A stretch of DNA of 64,000 nucleotides from Thermosyntropha lipolytica DSM 11003 (GCF_900129805.1 NZ_FQWY01000005.1:1-64000); one strand, 5' to 3'. Counted from the stretch's first letter, positions 1 through 7,444 are shown. The notes: a model not told the origin generated them from the sequence alone. Translations and numbers: made by a program.

Positions 1-65
1 GCTGCTAGCTCAGGGTTTTCTATTACTTCTTTGAAGTATTTGTCATCTATGTTGCGTATATCCAT
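1..65 (-). CDS. N-terminal fragment of an unrecognised protein, cut by the window edge
   Basis: Reading leftwards from an ATG at 65-63 the frame is open to the edge, giving about 21 residues beginning MDIRNIDDKYFKEVIENP. A purine-rich AAGGAAAGG lies 12 bases upstream, slightly far for a ribosome binding site. The frame stays open a few codons above the ATG but without another good start. Too little is visible to name a family. It follows two hairpins and a terminator, so it probably has its own promoter. Confidence 0.45.
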   Translation of the reverse strand, partial: MDIRNIDDKYFKEVIENPELA

Positions 66-160
66 AAGGATACGGTTCCTTTCCTTAAGAATAGGCTTTA
101 TAAACTATTTTCTCTTTTATTGTACCATAAAAAGTAAATTTTTTAAGGGGATTTGTGGTG

Positions 161-194
161 CAGAGTTTTCAAAGTCTACAATTTCAAAACTCTG
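161..194. repeat. Perfect 9-bp inverted repeat in the leader of the edge gene
   Basis: CAGAGTTTT at 161-169 is matched by AAAACTCTG at 186-194 around a 16-base loop. It lies between a terminator and the start of the edge gene, so on the minus strand it would be in the promoter or 5' leader. It is not followed by a U-tract, so it is not a simple terminator. An operator or an RNA hairpin are both possible; neither is shown. Confidence 0.4.
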
Positions 195-195
195 T

Positions 196-234
196 AAAAA
201 CCTTGACCCGATTGTAACCAGCTGGAATTCAAGG
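196..234 (-). terminator. Terminator-like hairpin upstream of the edge gene
   Basis: On the minus strand CCTTGA (234-229) pairs with TCAAGG (206-201), followed by TTTTT at 200-196. The loop is about 22 bases and contains the palindrome CCAGCTGG. The six-pair stem is short for a terminator, so attenuator or weak secondary terminator is the most that can be said. Confidence 0.3.
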
Positions 235-310
235 CTCCTTAGAGAAAAAAATAGAGTAATTACCTGACTTTATCAGCTAACCCCTTAAAAAATCCTGAAA
301 ACAGGCCTTC

Positions 311-341
311 ATAAAAATAAAAGTGGGCAAATTGTACCCAC
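311..341 (-). terminator. Rho-independent terminator after the frameshifted small gene
   Basis: GTGGG and CCCAC (337-341 and 323-327) form a stem around a 9-base loop and are followed on the minus strand by TTTTATTTTTAT (322-311). It lies about 25 bases beyond the restored stop codon at 366, which fits the end of that transcript. Confidence 0.65.
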
Positions 342-365
342 ATCTGGTCTATCTGTCGAAATTTA

Positions 366-648
366 TTACTCTTCAGAATACCAGGTCTGTTTTTTTTGTT
401 CTGCCTGGCATATGATTTTTTGCTCAGATACCCTTAACTCCTCCTTAAAAAAGGAAAAGGGCTATCTGCTTTTCCTCTATTTTCATAATCCAAAACGCCA
501 TTAAACCAACATAGTCTTTCATTCGGCCATAAATTTCCTTCGCCAAAGCCTCATTATAAGTATGAACTGTTAAGTTGCAATCATCCGTCATCTGCAAAGC
601 TGTTATTGTCTGGGCTTCATCAAATGCTTCCACTTCTATATCTATCAC
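366..648 (-). pseudogene. Small protein gene of unknown function, apparently interrupted by a frameshift in a T6 run
   Basis: A GTG at 648 opens a 67-codon frame ending at 445, just after a six-T run at 448-453. Dropping one T from this run carries the reading into a second frame that continues through a strongly charged tail (KEELRVSEQK... ending WYSEE) to a TAA at 366, just before a terminator. The combined product would be about 93 residues. The first frame ends abruptly in ALFLF, which looks artificial, while the continuation has normal protein composition. The start is also weak: a GGGAGG lies 20 bases upstream of the GTG, further than usual. I do not recognise the family. It could be a true frameshift, a homopolymer error in the sequence, or less likely a recoding site. 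Confidence 0.4.
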
Positions 649-697
649 TGCTCATTACTTACTTTATTCCTCCCATTGTTTTTTTGCCTACTTCCCT

Positions 698-1327
698 TTA
701 AATCCGGAAATCCCTGAGCATTATCTCTTCATAACCTTCGGCTTGCATAAATTTTAATACATTAGGGCTTTGCGCATAATAATCTATATTCTTTTTAAAA
801 AGCAGGTCAAAACTGGTAAGGCCGTTATTATGGATATTTTGCAGAAGACCATTTTGCCTGGCAAAAACCTGAGTGGCTGCTATACCGGTCCAGGTAATAT
901 TCCATATCAACTCCTCGGTATTTCCCTCTATTTCACTGCACAGATAAAATCGGCACAGGAGAGTGCGCAGGGGATAAACGCTGCAGATATTATCCTCAAG
1001 AAAAATGCAGGGCTCAGGCTTTAAGCGCAAAATACCCCGCTTAACTTTTTCTTCCTGGAAATATATGGATATAAATTGGCGGTAATCCAGTCTGTAAAAA
1101 GAAGCCAGTTTTTTAAAAGCGATAATATCCGGGATTACATAAGCAGTATGGCAGCAGTTTATTTTACATCCTTTGCAGATATTAGACTCATCAGCATAAA
1201 GTTTAGCAACTTCTTTATCATCACATAAAGGCTGCCAGGCATCAAGCAGATCTTTTAGGCTGGCAGCCCGGTCTATTCTGGCTATCTTTATCTTTCCCCT
1301 CTCCTTAGTTACCTCTACCTTTTTCAT
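698..1327 (-). CDS. YkgJ-type CxxCxxxCC zinc/iron-chelating protein
   Basis: The 209-residue product has a cysteine cluster CKGCKINCC at about residues 51-59 and a second set in the CIFLEDNICSVYP...LLCRFYLC region (about 105-130). This pattern is typical of the YkgJ / UPF0153 family (PF03692), thought to bind zinc or an iron cofactor. The first 45 residues are a charged extension. The ATG overlaps the stop of the upstream acyltransferase gene by four bases (ATGA), so the two are translationally coupled. The precise reaction is unknown for the family. A soluble cytoplasmic protein is expected: no signal peptide or membrane segment is visible. Confidence 0.8.
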   Translation of the reverse strand: MKKVEVTKERGKIKIARIDRAASLKDLLDAWQPLCDDKEVAKLYADESNICKGCKINCCHTAYVIPDIIAFKKLASFYRLDYRQFISIYFQEEKVKRGILRLKPEPCIFLEDNICSVYPLRTLLCRFYLCSEIEGNTEELIWNITWTGIAATQVFARQNGLLQNIHNNGLTSFDLLFKKNIDYYAQSPNVLKFMQAEGYEEIMLRDFRI

Positions 1328-1854
1328 TCCCAGATAACATCCTCTTTTATAACCTTAGCTGGATTCCCGGCCACCATAGTGCGGGGAGGAACATCTTTAG
1401 TAACTACGGCATTATTAGCTATTATAGCCCCTTCTCCTACCCTGACCCCTTTTAATATTACCGCCCGGCAGCCTATCCACACATGATCCTCCACTACAAT
1501 AGGAGCTATTTTCGTTTGGGGAACTTCTCCCCGGAAGCCCAAAGGATGGGAAGAAGTATCCATAAAAAGCACATGCCAGCTTATGGCGCAGTTTTTTCCT
1601 ATCCTTATCTCTTTTACGGCCAGCAGATTGCAGAAATCACCTAGATAGGTATTATCCCCAATATAAATACGGGCATTATCTCCCAAAGATAAGCGCACCT
1701 TGCGTTCTAAAAGTACATTATTGCCGACATGGATTTCGGCCCCTTTACCTTTAAATATCTCCCCTACATTACGGGCCCTTAAGTTGGCGCCGCAGGTAGT
1801 AAGCTGTCTTTTTACCATAAAAGTAGAATAACGGTCATAAAGAGTTTGCCACAT
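1324..1854 (-). CDS. Acyltransferase with left-handed beta-helix hexapeptide repeats
   Basis: The protein (about 176 aa) is built of hexapeptide repeats such as VGNNVLLE, IGDNTYLGD and VRVGEGAIIANNAVV, ending with the closing motif MVAGNPAKVIKE that is standard in the maltose/galactoside O-acetyltransferase (LbetaH) superfamily. The catalytic-type histidine is likely in DTSSHPLG. It should transfer an acyl group, usually acetyl from acetyl-CoA, to a sugar or similar hydroxyl; the acceptor cannot be told. I prefer the ATG at 1854 (GGTGGG eight bases upstream) over a GTG at 1863. It overlaps the YkgJ-like gene by four bases and follows rnhA by 18 bases. Confidence 0.8.
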   Translation of the reverse strand: MWQTLYDRYSTFMVKRQLTTCGANLRARNVGEIFKGKGAEIHVGNNVLLERKVRLSLGDNARIYIGDNTYLGDFCNLLAVKEIRIGKNCAISWHVLFMDTSSHPLGFRGEVPQTKIAPIVVEDHVWIGCRAVILKGVRVGEGAIIANNAVVTKDVPPRTMVAGNPAKVIKEDVIWE

Positions 1855-1872
1855 CGCCTTCACCCACCTTCA

Positions 1873-2325
1873 TCACTTTTCCTGCTTTAATTTAAGGATA
1901 GCATTCCTGGCCAGCTGATCACAATACTCATTAAGCTCATCTCCGGCATGTCCTTTCACCTTCTCGATTTTTACCCGGTTTTTTTGCATCAGGTGCCAAA
2001 GCTCCTGCCACAAATCTTTATTGGCCACCTCTTTTTTTTGGCTGTTTTTCCAGCCGTTCTGCTGCCACCTTTCTATCCAGTTTTCCTTAAAGGCATTTAC
2101 AATATAAGCACTATCAGTATATACTGTAACGTCCAATCCTTCTCTCTTTAAAGCCTTTAAGGCTTCTATTACTGCTGTAAGCTCCATGCGCTGATTGGTC
2201 GTTTCTTTTTCCGCCCCACTTATCTCTTTGCGATGCTCCCCATAAAGCAAAACGGCACCCCAGCCGCCAGGTCCCGGGTTACCTGAACATGCTCCATCTG
2301 TATATATAACTATCTTTTTCATCAT
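1873..2325 (-). CDS. rnhA: Ribonuclease HI
   Basis: This 150-residue protein is full length for bacterial RNase HI, which cleaves the RNA strand of RNA/DNA hybrids. The catalytic carboxylates are all present: D10 (YTDGACSGN), E48 (QRMELT), D71 (YTDSAY) and D136 (EYCDQLA), with H126 in KGHAGDE. The substrate-binding handle is present as WQQNGWKNSQKKEV. The start is the ATG of the MMKK N-terminus directly after the comFB-like stop, with no intergenic gap, implying co-transcription. Confidence 0.95.
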   Translation of the reverse strand: MMKKIVIYTDGACSGNPGPGGWGAVLLYGEHRKEISGAEKETTNQRMELTAVIEALKALKREGLDVTVYTDSAYIVNAFKENWIERWQQNGWKNSQKKEVANKDLWQELWHLMQKNRVKIEKVKGHAGDELNEYCDQLARNAILKLKQEK

Positions 2326-2598
2326 CTACTCCTTATCATGCTTGGGATTTTTACCTACTACCTCCGCAGCTTCGGTCAAAGCAACCAGGACATCGGCTGC
2401 AAGCCCCACATCCATATACTGAGCCTTAACAAAAACTTCTCCTCTGCTACTCGCCACATAGCGCGGCTTCAGCTTATTTAAAGCATAAGCAGCTATATCG
2501 GCCCGGCACTTTTCACACTGGCATATGTCTTGTTTTTTTGCCAGCACAGCATCCATCTTATCCCACACCATTTTCTCCACTACATTTACGATCTGCAT
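2326..2598 (-). CDS. ComFB-family late competence protein
   Basis: A 90-residue protein with the ComFB signature: three cysteines near residues 26, 28 and 31 (CQCEKCRADIAA) followed by ALNKLKPRYVAS. The family (PF10719) is encoded in the Bacillus comF operon, where its role is undefined; homologues elsewhere have been linked to nucleotide second-messenger binding. The start ATG has AAGGAGA upstream and the gene abuts rnhA. No comFA or comFC is adjacent, so competence itself should not be assumed. Confidence 0.8.
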   Translation of the reverse strand: MQIVNVVEKMVWDKMDAVLAKKQDICQCEKCRADIAAYALNKLKPRYVASSRGEVFVKAQYMDVGLAADVLVALTEAAEVVGKNPKHDKE

Positions 2599-2610
2599 AT
2601 TACCGTCTCC

Positions 2611-3321
2611 TTATACGCCCAAAATGGTTGTAAGCTCGCCCAGGCGCAAAATATGATAGTCCACATAGGAAAACTTCTCTTCCCCTTCCGGGGCCAGCCA
2701 AACTGTAGTCATGCCGGCATTTTTCGCCCCCCACATATCGGTTAGTATATCATCTCCTACATGGGCTGCCTGTTTATTTTCCACCCCTAAATTCTTTAAC
2801 GTAAAGTTGAATATCCGGTCACTCGGCTTGGCAAAACCTACTTCATCGGAAAAGACCAGAAAATCAAAAAAATCTAAAATAGCATCCTTTTTCATAAGCT
2901 GGCGTAAATTTTTCCCCGGCGTTATGCCGGTATTGCAAATTACTGCCAGTTTATACCTGGCTTTAAGGAGAGGCAAGACTTCTTTTACATCATCATTTAA
3001 AACCGGGGGATAATCCAGCAAGGTTTCAGTATATATAGTATATGCTTTTTTTTCTTCTTCCGGTGTCAGCTTTATTTTAAGATGTTCTAATATAATATGA
3101 AGGTGTCCTTTAGGAGTTATATCCAGCCCCTCTTCCCTCTGCTTTTTATGAGCTACATCCCAGGCCTTGAGAAAGCCTTCCTTTACTTCCCGGCGTTCTA
3201 CATTAATCCCCAGGCTTAAAAGGTAATTATGAAAAAGGTTTATCCTTTGCCTGCCTGCCTCCTTAACTGCCGGCGGTTTGTAAAGGGTATTCCAAAAATC
3301 AAAAGTAACTGCTTTAAACAA
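2611..3321 (-). CDS. HAD-superfamily hydrolase (subfamily IA type)
   Basis: The protein begins FKAVTFDFWNTLY, the HAD motif I, with the nucleophilic Asp and Trp in place of the usual second Asp. A motif-III lysine (GFAKPSD) and motif IV (HVGDDILTDMWGAKNAG) follow, and the helical cap lies between. The substrate is probably a phosphorylated small molecule, but the aromatic residue in motif I also occurs in haloacid dehalogenases, so phosphatase activity is not certain. I choose a TTG start at 3321 because GAGGTG lies six bases upstream. Longer in-frame starts up to 3390 add residues with no family resemblance. It is 12 bases upstream of the comFB-like gene. Confidence 0.75.
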   Translation of the reverse strand: MFKAVTFDFWNTLYKPPAVKEAGRQRINLFHNYLLSLGINVERREVKEGFLKAWDVAHKKQREEGLDITPKGHLHIILEHLKIKLTPEEEKKAYTIYTETLLDYPPVLNDDVKEVLPLLKARYKLAVICNTGITPGKNLRQLMKKDAILDFFDFLVFSDEVGFAKPSDRIFNFTLKNLGVENKQAAHVGDDILTDMWGAKNAGMTTVWLAPEGEEKFSYVDYHILRLGELTTILGV

Positions 3322-3412
3322 ATGCTTCACCTCAAAAATAGCTTTTACCTGATTAATTACGGCAAAGAAGGGGGAAATCCTGCTCCCCAAGAGGGCAAAA
3401 TTTTTCTCTGCT

Positions 3413-3443
3413 TAATAAAAAAAGCAGACAGCCAGTAGCTGCC
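3413..3443 (-). terminator. Rho-independent terminator after the FmdB-like gene
   Basis: On the minus strand GGCAGC (3443-3438) pairs with GCTGTC (3432-3427, one G-U pair) around a 5-base loop, followed by TGCTTTTTTTATT. It closes the transcript of the FmdB-like gene and separates it from the HAD hydrolase gene. Confidence 0.65.
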
Positions 3444-3462
3444 TACCCTCCTCCTTTTTGCC

Positions 3463-3765
3463 TTAAGCCTCTTTGATATTAATATCAGTCTTTTCCGCCT
3501 GCTCCACATAGGATTTAATATCCCCATCCAGGAGAGCCTGGTTATCTTTTTGCCTTTCTTGATTAATCTGTCTTGCTCTATCTTTAGCCATCCTAGTATC
3601 AGTAGTATAAAACCCGGATCCCTTAAAAACTATGCCAATATTCTTGCCTATAAGCCTTTCTACCTTACCGCCACAGGTAGGACAGGAAGCAAGGGGATCT
3701 TCAGTAATCCGCTGCTTAATTTCAAATTTTCCACAGTTCTCACACCGGTAGTCATAAATAGGCAT
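3463..3765 (-). CDS. FmdB-family zinc-ribbon protein
   Basis: The 100-residue product begins MPIYDYRCENCG, the signature of FmdB/CxxC regulatory proteins, with cysteines at 8, 11, 28 and 31 forming one zinc ribbon. The segment GKNIGIVFKGSGFYTTD is also conserved in the family, and the tail is charged and probably disordered. Members are described as putative regulators, but their molecular targets are not established. AGGAGGGGTGATGCC supports the ATG at 3765. Transcription is divergent from the crotonase at 3973. Confidence 0.8.
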   Translation of the reverse strand: MPIYDYRCENCGKFEIKQRITEDPLASCPTCGGKVERLIGKNIGIVFKGSGFYTTDTRMAKDRARQINQERQKDNQALLDGDIKSYVEQAEKTDINIKEA

Positions 3766-3972
3766 GGCATCACCCCTCCTCCTTCTTGGTAAATTCCTTA
3801 TTTTAAACCCTGTTTTTAATTATATTACCACCGATAATTTTTAAGCAAGGGCTAAGATAGGAAATTAGTTTATTTTTATAATAGCATTTTGCAAAAATAC
3901 TATTCGTAAATTCATATATGTGTAATAATATAAATATAAAATATATACATCACATATCGGGGGGCGATTTAG

Positions 3973-4731
3973 ATGGCCATTGTAGAATGGCAAAAAGACG
4001 GAACGGTAGCGATTATGATAATGAACAACGGCGAAAACCGGCATAATCCGGTATGGGCCGAAGCGATGCTGGCTACCTATGAGGAAATCCTGGCTGATCA
4101 GGAAATCAAAGCTATAGTTTTAACTTCCAGTGACCCTAAATATTTTTCCCTGGGCGTAGATACCAACTGGCTGGGTGAACAGCTGAAAACCGGCGATTAC
4201 CCCACCATAAGCAAATGGCTTTACCGCAACAGTGAAGTATTTAAAGCTTTTCTCCTATCTCCTGTTCCCACTATTGCAGCTATCAACGGCCACGCCTTTG
4301 GCAATGGCGCCATGCTGGCAGGTTCCTGCGACTTCAGGTTTATGCGCGCCGATCGGGGATATTTCTGTTTTCCGGAAATAGACCTTGGCATTCAGTTTGC
4401 TCCTTCCATGATTGAATGGATGAAAAGGATAATGCCCTACCACCTGTTTATACGCCTGAAATTTACCGGGGAAAGGGTAGATGCCAGAGAACTGGAGAAA
4501 TATAATGTGATAATCAAAGCCTGCGAAAATGGCGAGAAAACCTTAGAAGAAGCCGTAGCTTTTGCCCGCACTTTTAATAAGTCACGCACTACGCTGGCCG
4601 AAATGAAGCGAAGAACCTACAAACATATCATAGACAAGATGATATACGAGGACCCTGAATATTACGATTATAAACCGGAAGCTGCCAAAGAAGGCAGAAG
4701 CCCGATATTTATGTTTACTCCTCTCACCTAA
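3973..4731 (+). CDS. Enoyl-CoA hydratase/isomerase (crotonase) family protein
   Basis: A 252-residue crotonase-fold protein. The oxyanion-hole region (AAINGHAFGNGAMLAGSCD, about 103-120) and the PEIDLG motif (E135) are clear. In classical hydratases two glutamates act; here the first position is methionine (M114) and only the second, E135, remains. One-glutamate members include the delta3,delta2-enoyl-CoA isomerases, so isomerisation of unsaturated acyl-CoA is more likely than hydration. Helices after residue 180 make the CoA-site lid. It is preceded by GGGGGGCG and followed by a strong terminator, so it is monocistronic and one of the few plus-strand genes here. Confidence 0.85.
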   Translation: MAIVEWQKDGTVAIMIMNNGENRHNPVWAEAMLATYEEILADQEIKAIVLTSSDPKYFSLGVDTNWLGEQLKTGDYPTISKWLYRNSEVFKAFLLSPVPTIAAINGHAFGNGAMLAGSCDFRFMRADRGYFCFPEIDLGIQFAPSMIEWMKRIMPYHLFIRLKFTGERVDARELEKYNVIIKACENGEKTLEEAVAFARTFNKSRTTLAEMKRRTYKHIIDKMIYEDPEYYDYKPEAAKEGRSPIFMFTPLT

Positions 4732-4743
4732 AATAGACTCCCA

Positions 4744-4782
4744 AGTGAAACAGAAAAAGACCTTCTGTTTCACTCTTTTTTT
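4744..4782 (+). terminator. Strong terminator after the crotonase gene
   Basis: A perfect 12-bp stem, AGTGAAACAGAA (4744-4755) and TTCTGTTTCACT (4763-4774), with a 7-base loop is followed by CTTTTTTT. Confidence 0.85.
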
Positions 4783-4874
4783 CATTCCTCTGGTTATTCC
4801 CGCTATTATCTCCGTTATCTCCTAGTTTTTCTCTCCAGGATAAAAAACCCCTGGCTTCCGTCTCCTTTTAAATT

Positions 4875-4920
4875 ATTACGATTCGTAATAGATTTTAAAA
4901 AAAGAACCGTCCCCAAATTA
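4875..4920 (+). repeat. Dispersed repeat copy A with a 15-bp palindrome and GAACCGTCCCC
   Basis: The block starts with the palindrome ATTACGATTCGTAAT, continues through ATAGATTTT and seven A's, and ends with GAACCGTCCCCAAATT. A second copy lies inverted at 19730-19772, matching over about 40 bases with a single-base indel. The GAACCGTCCCC/GGGGACGGTTC sequence recurs in many Firmicute genomes and has been associated with IS200/RAYT-type repeats (recollection, not a search). The copy overlaps the stop codon of the CPBP gene. Confidence 0.75.
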
Positions 4921-5625
4921 AACCCAAATTAAAATCAGGGCCATGGTTCCGTTCCATATCCCGTGGGCAGCTATTGACGGCCACAAGCTGCCGGTTTTCT
5001 CGTATATATAGCAGAGGATAATACCTCCTATGCTTAAAGGAAGGGCTCGCCACAAATCCATATGAGCCAGGCCAAAAATAACCCCGCCTAAAAGTATTCC
5101 TCCTCTTACTCCTAGATATCTGCGTAAAACCGGATAAATCATGCCCCGGTAAAATAACTCCTCCGATAGAGGCGCCAGCAGCGCACCGGATAAAAATAGG
5201 AGCCCCAACTGGTATTTATTCTGCACACTTCTCAATATTTCTTCATACAGCTGGGGGGAAAGATCGGGGTTCAAATAGTTTATAGGTATAGATGATAAAA
5301 GTATAAATATAATTAAAAAAAGCCCTCCCCCCAATCCATACTGCACAAAAAGAGGCCAGGAAACAGGGTTTATCCCTAAATCTTTCCATTTGTTTCCTCT
5401 TATTAAGAGAACAAATAAAAATACTAACAAAACCGTAATTAAAAACTGCAGCAAATAACTCACCAAAAACAGATTAATTTCACTAGGCTCAATGCCTTTA
5501 AAATACATAAAAGTTATTATATCCGGGGAAAAGGTGCTGAATAAGACCCCAGCAACTACTATGCCTAAATAGATCAGGATCACATCGGTCAAACCCCAGT
5601 TAATCCTTTTATCAAAAAAGTTCAA
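4918..5625 (-). CDS. CPBP-family intramembrane glutamic protease (CAAX/Abi type)
   Basis: A membrane protein of about 235 residues with some seven hydrophobic segments. It carries the three CPBP motifs: EELFYR (E155-E156, R160), FGLAH (H188) and AHGIWN (H221, N225). These form the active site of the Rce1/CPBP family, which cleaves within or near the membrane; the substrate here is unknown. The TTG start at 5625 is chosen because AAGGAGG lies seven bases upstream; upstream sequence would overlap the preceding ATPase gene. It follows the DUF815 ATPase by 13 bases and is co-transcribed with it. The stop codon lies inside the dispersed repeat. Confidence 0.8.
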   Translation of the reverse strand: MNFFDKRINWGLTDVILIYLGIVVAGVLFSTFSPDIITFMYFKGIEPSEINLFLVSYLLQFLITVLLVFLFVLLIRGNKWKDLGINPVSWPLFVQYGLGGGLFLIIFILLSSIPINYLNPDLSPQLYEEILRSVQNKYQLGLLFLSGALLAPLSEELFYRGMIYPVLRRYLGVRGGILLGGVIFGLAHMDLWRALPLSIGGIILCYIYEKTGSLWPSIAAHGIWNGTMALILIWV

Positions 5626-5638
5626 AATCAAACCTCCT

Positions 5639-6868
5639 TTAAGCCTGACAATATTCGCCCAGTGAATAGACAAACTGCCGGGCACTGCGTCCAGAAAACC
5701 CATGTCCATTCCTGCTCCAGGCTAAGGCTCTTTTCTCCAGTTCTTCTTTTTCCATATGGATTCCCTTGGCTAAAGCCAGTTTCTGAACTATGGCCAGATA
5801 GGTCGTCCTGTCGGGAGCAGGCACGGTAATAACCAAGCCAAAACGGTCAGACAGGGATAATTTTTCTTCCATAGAATCAAAGAAGTGTATTTCCTCATCC
5901 GCTTTAAGCCGGTCGCTAAAATATTCTTTTACTAAATGGCGCCGGTTGGAGGTAGCATAAACTAGGACATTATCGCTCACCTCCTGAATATTTCCTTCCA
6001 GTACCGCTTTAAGCCCTTTATAACCTGTTTCATAATCTTCAAAAGACAGATCATCTATATAGATTATAAACCGCAGTTTATAATCCTTAAGCCTCTCTAC
6101 CAGCTTATTTAATTCTTTTACTTCTTCCCGCCTTATTTCTACCAGCCGCAAACGGGTATCTTTATACCTGGTCAGCAGTGCTTTTATCATGGTAGATTTG
6201 CCGGTTCCCCGCGGGCCATAAAGCAGCACATTATTGGCAGGATACCCTTTAAGAAAACATTCGGTATTAAGACAAAGCTTTTTAATCTGCTCTTCAAGCC
6301 CTAACAAATCATCTAGATGGCAAACTTCGGGATTTTTTACCCCTACCAGCCCTTTTCCCTTCTCCCAGCGCAAAGCCCGATAACGGGAAACTACTCCCCG
6401 CGAATTTTCCGCATAATAAACCGCCAGGGAAGGTAAGGCATCCGGCCAGTTTTGGCCTTGGAAAATATTTTTTGCTCCTTCTTTCTCAGCATGGGTAAAA
6501 CAGGGAAGGGGATAAGAAGAATAAACTTCTCGCCACGGGAAGTTATAAAGTTCCTGTAATACAGCCAGATCTCGGGCTGCCGCCTTTACCATATGCTCAC
6601 TAATCTCCTCCAGGGGCTTGTGCTCTGCTTCCCGGGAAAAAGGATTATCATCGTGAAGAATAAAATCTAATAAAAACATATCCAGGGAAAGGCCTGTGAG
6701 ATAAAGAGTAAAAATAAAATCATGATAGCTCTCTACCGCCTGCAGGGAATCCTGCCCGTATTGCCAGACATCATCCAGATGTCTTATAAGCTTAATTACC
6801 GGCTTTTCTTGCAGAAAATTACGATATACAGTTAAACTTGCCAAAGCCAGGCGCAGTTTTTTAAGCAA
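5639..6868 (-). CDS. DUF815-family AAA ATPase
   Basis: The C-terminal half of this 409-residue protein has Walker A GPRGTGKST (about 218-226) and Walker B FIIYIDDLSFED (about 268-278), followed by a sensor-like ATSNRRHL. This combination with a Walker B ending in DDLSFE is typical of DUF815 (PF05673). The first 180 residues are an alpha-helical region with no catalytic motif. The TTG start has AAAGGAGAGG upstream. Operonic with a small membrane protein upstream and the CPBP protease downstream. The biological role of the family is not established; an ATPase remodelling a membrane or protein partner is a guess. Confidence 0.8.
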   Translation of the reverse strand: MLKKLRLALASLTVYRNFLQEKPVIKLIRHLDDVWQYGQDSLQAVESYHDFIFTLYLTGLSLDMFLLDFILHDDNPFSREAEHKPLEEISEHMVKAAARDLAVLQELYNFPWREVYSSYPLPCFTHAEKEGAKNIFQGQNWPDALPSLAVYYAENSRGVVSRYRALRWEKGKGLVGVKNPEVCHLDDLLGLEEQIKKLCLNTECFLKGYPANNVLLYGPRGTGKSTMIKALLTRYKDTRLRLVEIRREEVKELNKLVERLKDYKLRFIIYIDDLSFEDYETGYKGLKAVLEGNIQEVSDNVLVYATSNRRHLVKEYFSDRLKADEEIHFFDSMEEKLSLSDRFGLVITVPAPDRTTYLAIVQKLALAKGIHMEKEELEKRALAWSRNGHGFSGRSARQFVYSLGEYCQA

Positions 6869-6892
6869 AAAAGACCTCTCCTTTCCTAAGCT

Positions 6893-7351
6893 TTACACCG
6901 TTTGCCAGAAAATAAGGCTTAGCAAAACCAGGAGCGAGTGGGTAAATAAAAAGAGAGCACTTATCCTTTCTACCGGCCATAAAAAAAGGTTTTTCAGCAT
7001 TAGTCCCCCCTTTAAAAAAAGGCTAAACCTTCTCCTTAGCATCAATAAATGCAAAAATTCAAATCCCGCCAAAAAAGTAGTAAAAAAGAGCAAAAGGGGG
7101 TTTTTTATTACAGCAAAAGCCAGCAGGAAATAAGTAAGTTCCAGAAAAGCCGAAAATAAAAGCATCAGCCACAAATCCGTCCTTGCTCGCAAACGGCGCG
7201 CCAGAATCCATTCGCCCAGGCTTTTTAGCAGGCTAAGCTCAAATTCTCCCGGCCTTCCTATTATTATCTTGTAAAAATAAAAGCTATAACCTGAAAGTAT
7301 CACTGCCGCCAAAATCCCTAAAGCTAAAGTCATCCCTTCCCAACCTTTCAT
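6893..7351 (-). CDS. Membrane protein of unknown function
   Basis: 152 residues with four or five hydrophobic stretches (about 8-30, 60-80, 82-104, 112-125 and 132-150) separated by arginine-rich loops such as ARRLRARTD and LMLRRRFS. I do not recognise the family. It stands directly upstream of the DUF815 ATPase (24 bases) in the same direction, so it may work with it. GAGGAAGG precedes the ATG at 7351 closely; the second Met (MTLALG) is an alternative start. Confidence 0.6.
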   Translation of the reverse strand: MKGWEGMTLALGILAAVILSGYSFYFYKIIIGRPGEFELSLLKSLGEWILARRLRARTDLWLMLLFSAFLELTYFLLAFAVIKNPLLLFFTTFLAGFEFLHLLMLRRRFSLFLKGGLMLKNLFLWPVERISALFLFTHSLLVLLSLIFWQTV

Positions 7352-7377
7352 CCTTCCTCTCTTTATCCCTAAACACA

Positions 7378-7402
7378 GAAAAACCAGTCATGAGCATGAC
7401 TG
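7378..7402 (-). terminator. Terminator after the deoxynucleoside kinase gene
   Basis: An 8-bp perfect stem CAGTCATG/CATGACTG (7395-7402, 7385-7392) with a 2-base spacer is followed on the minus strand by GTTTTTC. It separates the kinase transcript from the 6893-7351 operon. Confidence 0.75.
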
Positions 7403-7444
7403 ATTTTAAGCTTAGCAAAAATCGGTTTTTTTAGCTACGGTTTT

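Noticed and set aside
31-267. Plus-strand open frame of 78 codons over the left-edge leader
   Set aside because: It lies over hairpins and a minus-strand gene start, is compositionally unusual and has no ribosome binding site.
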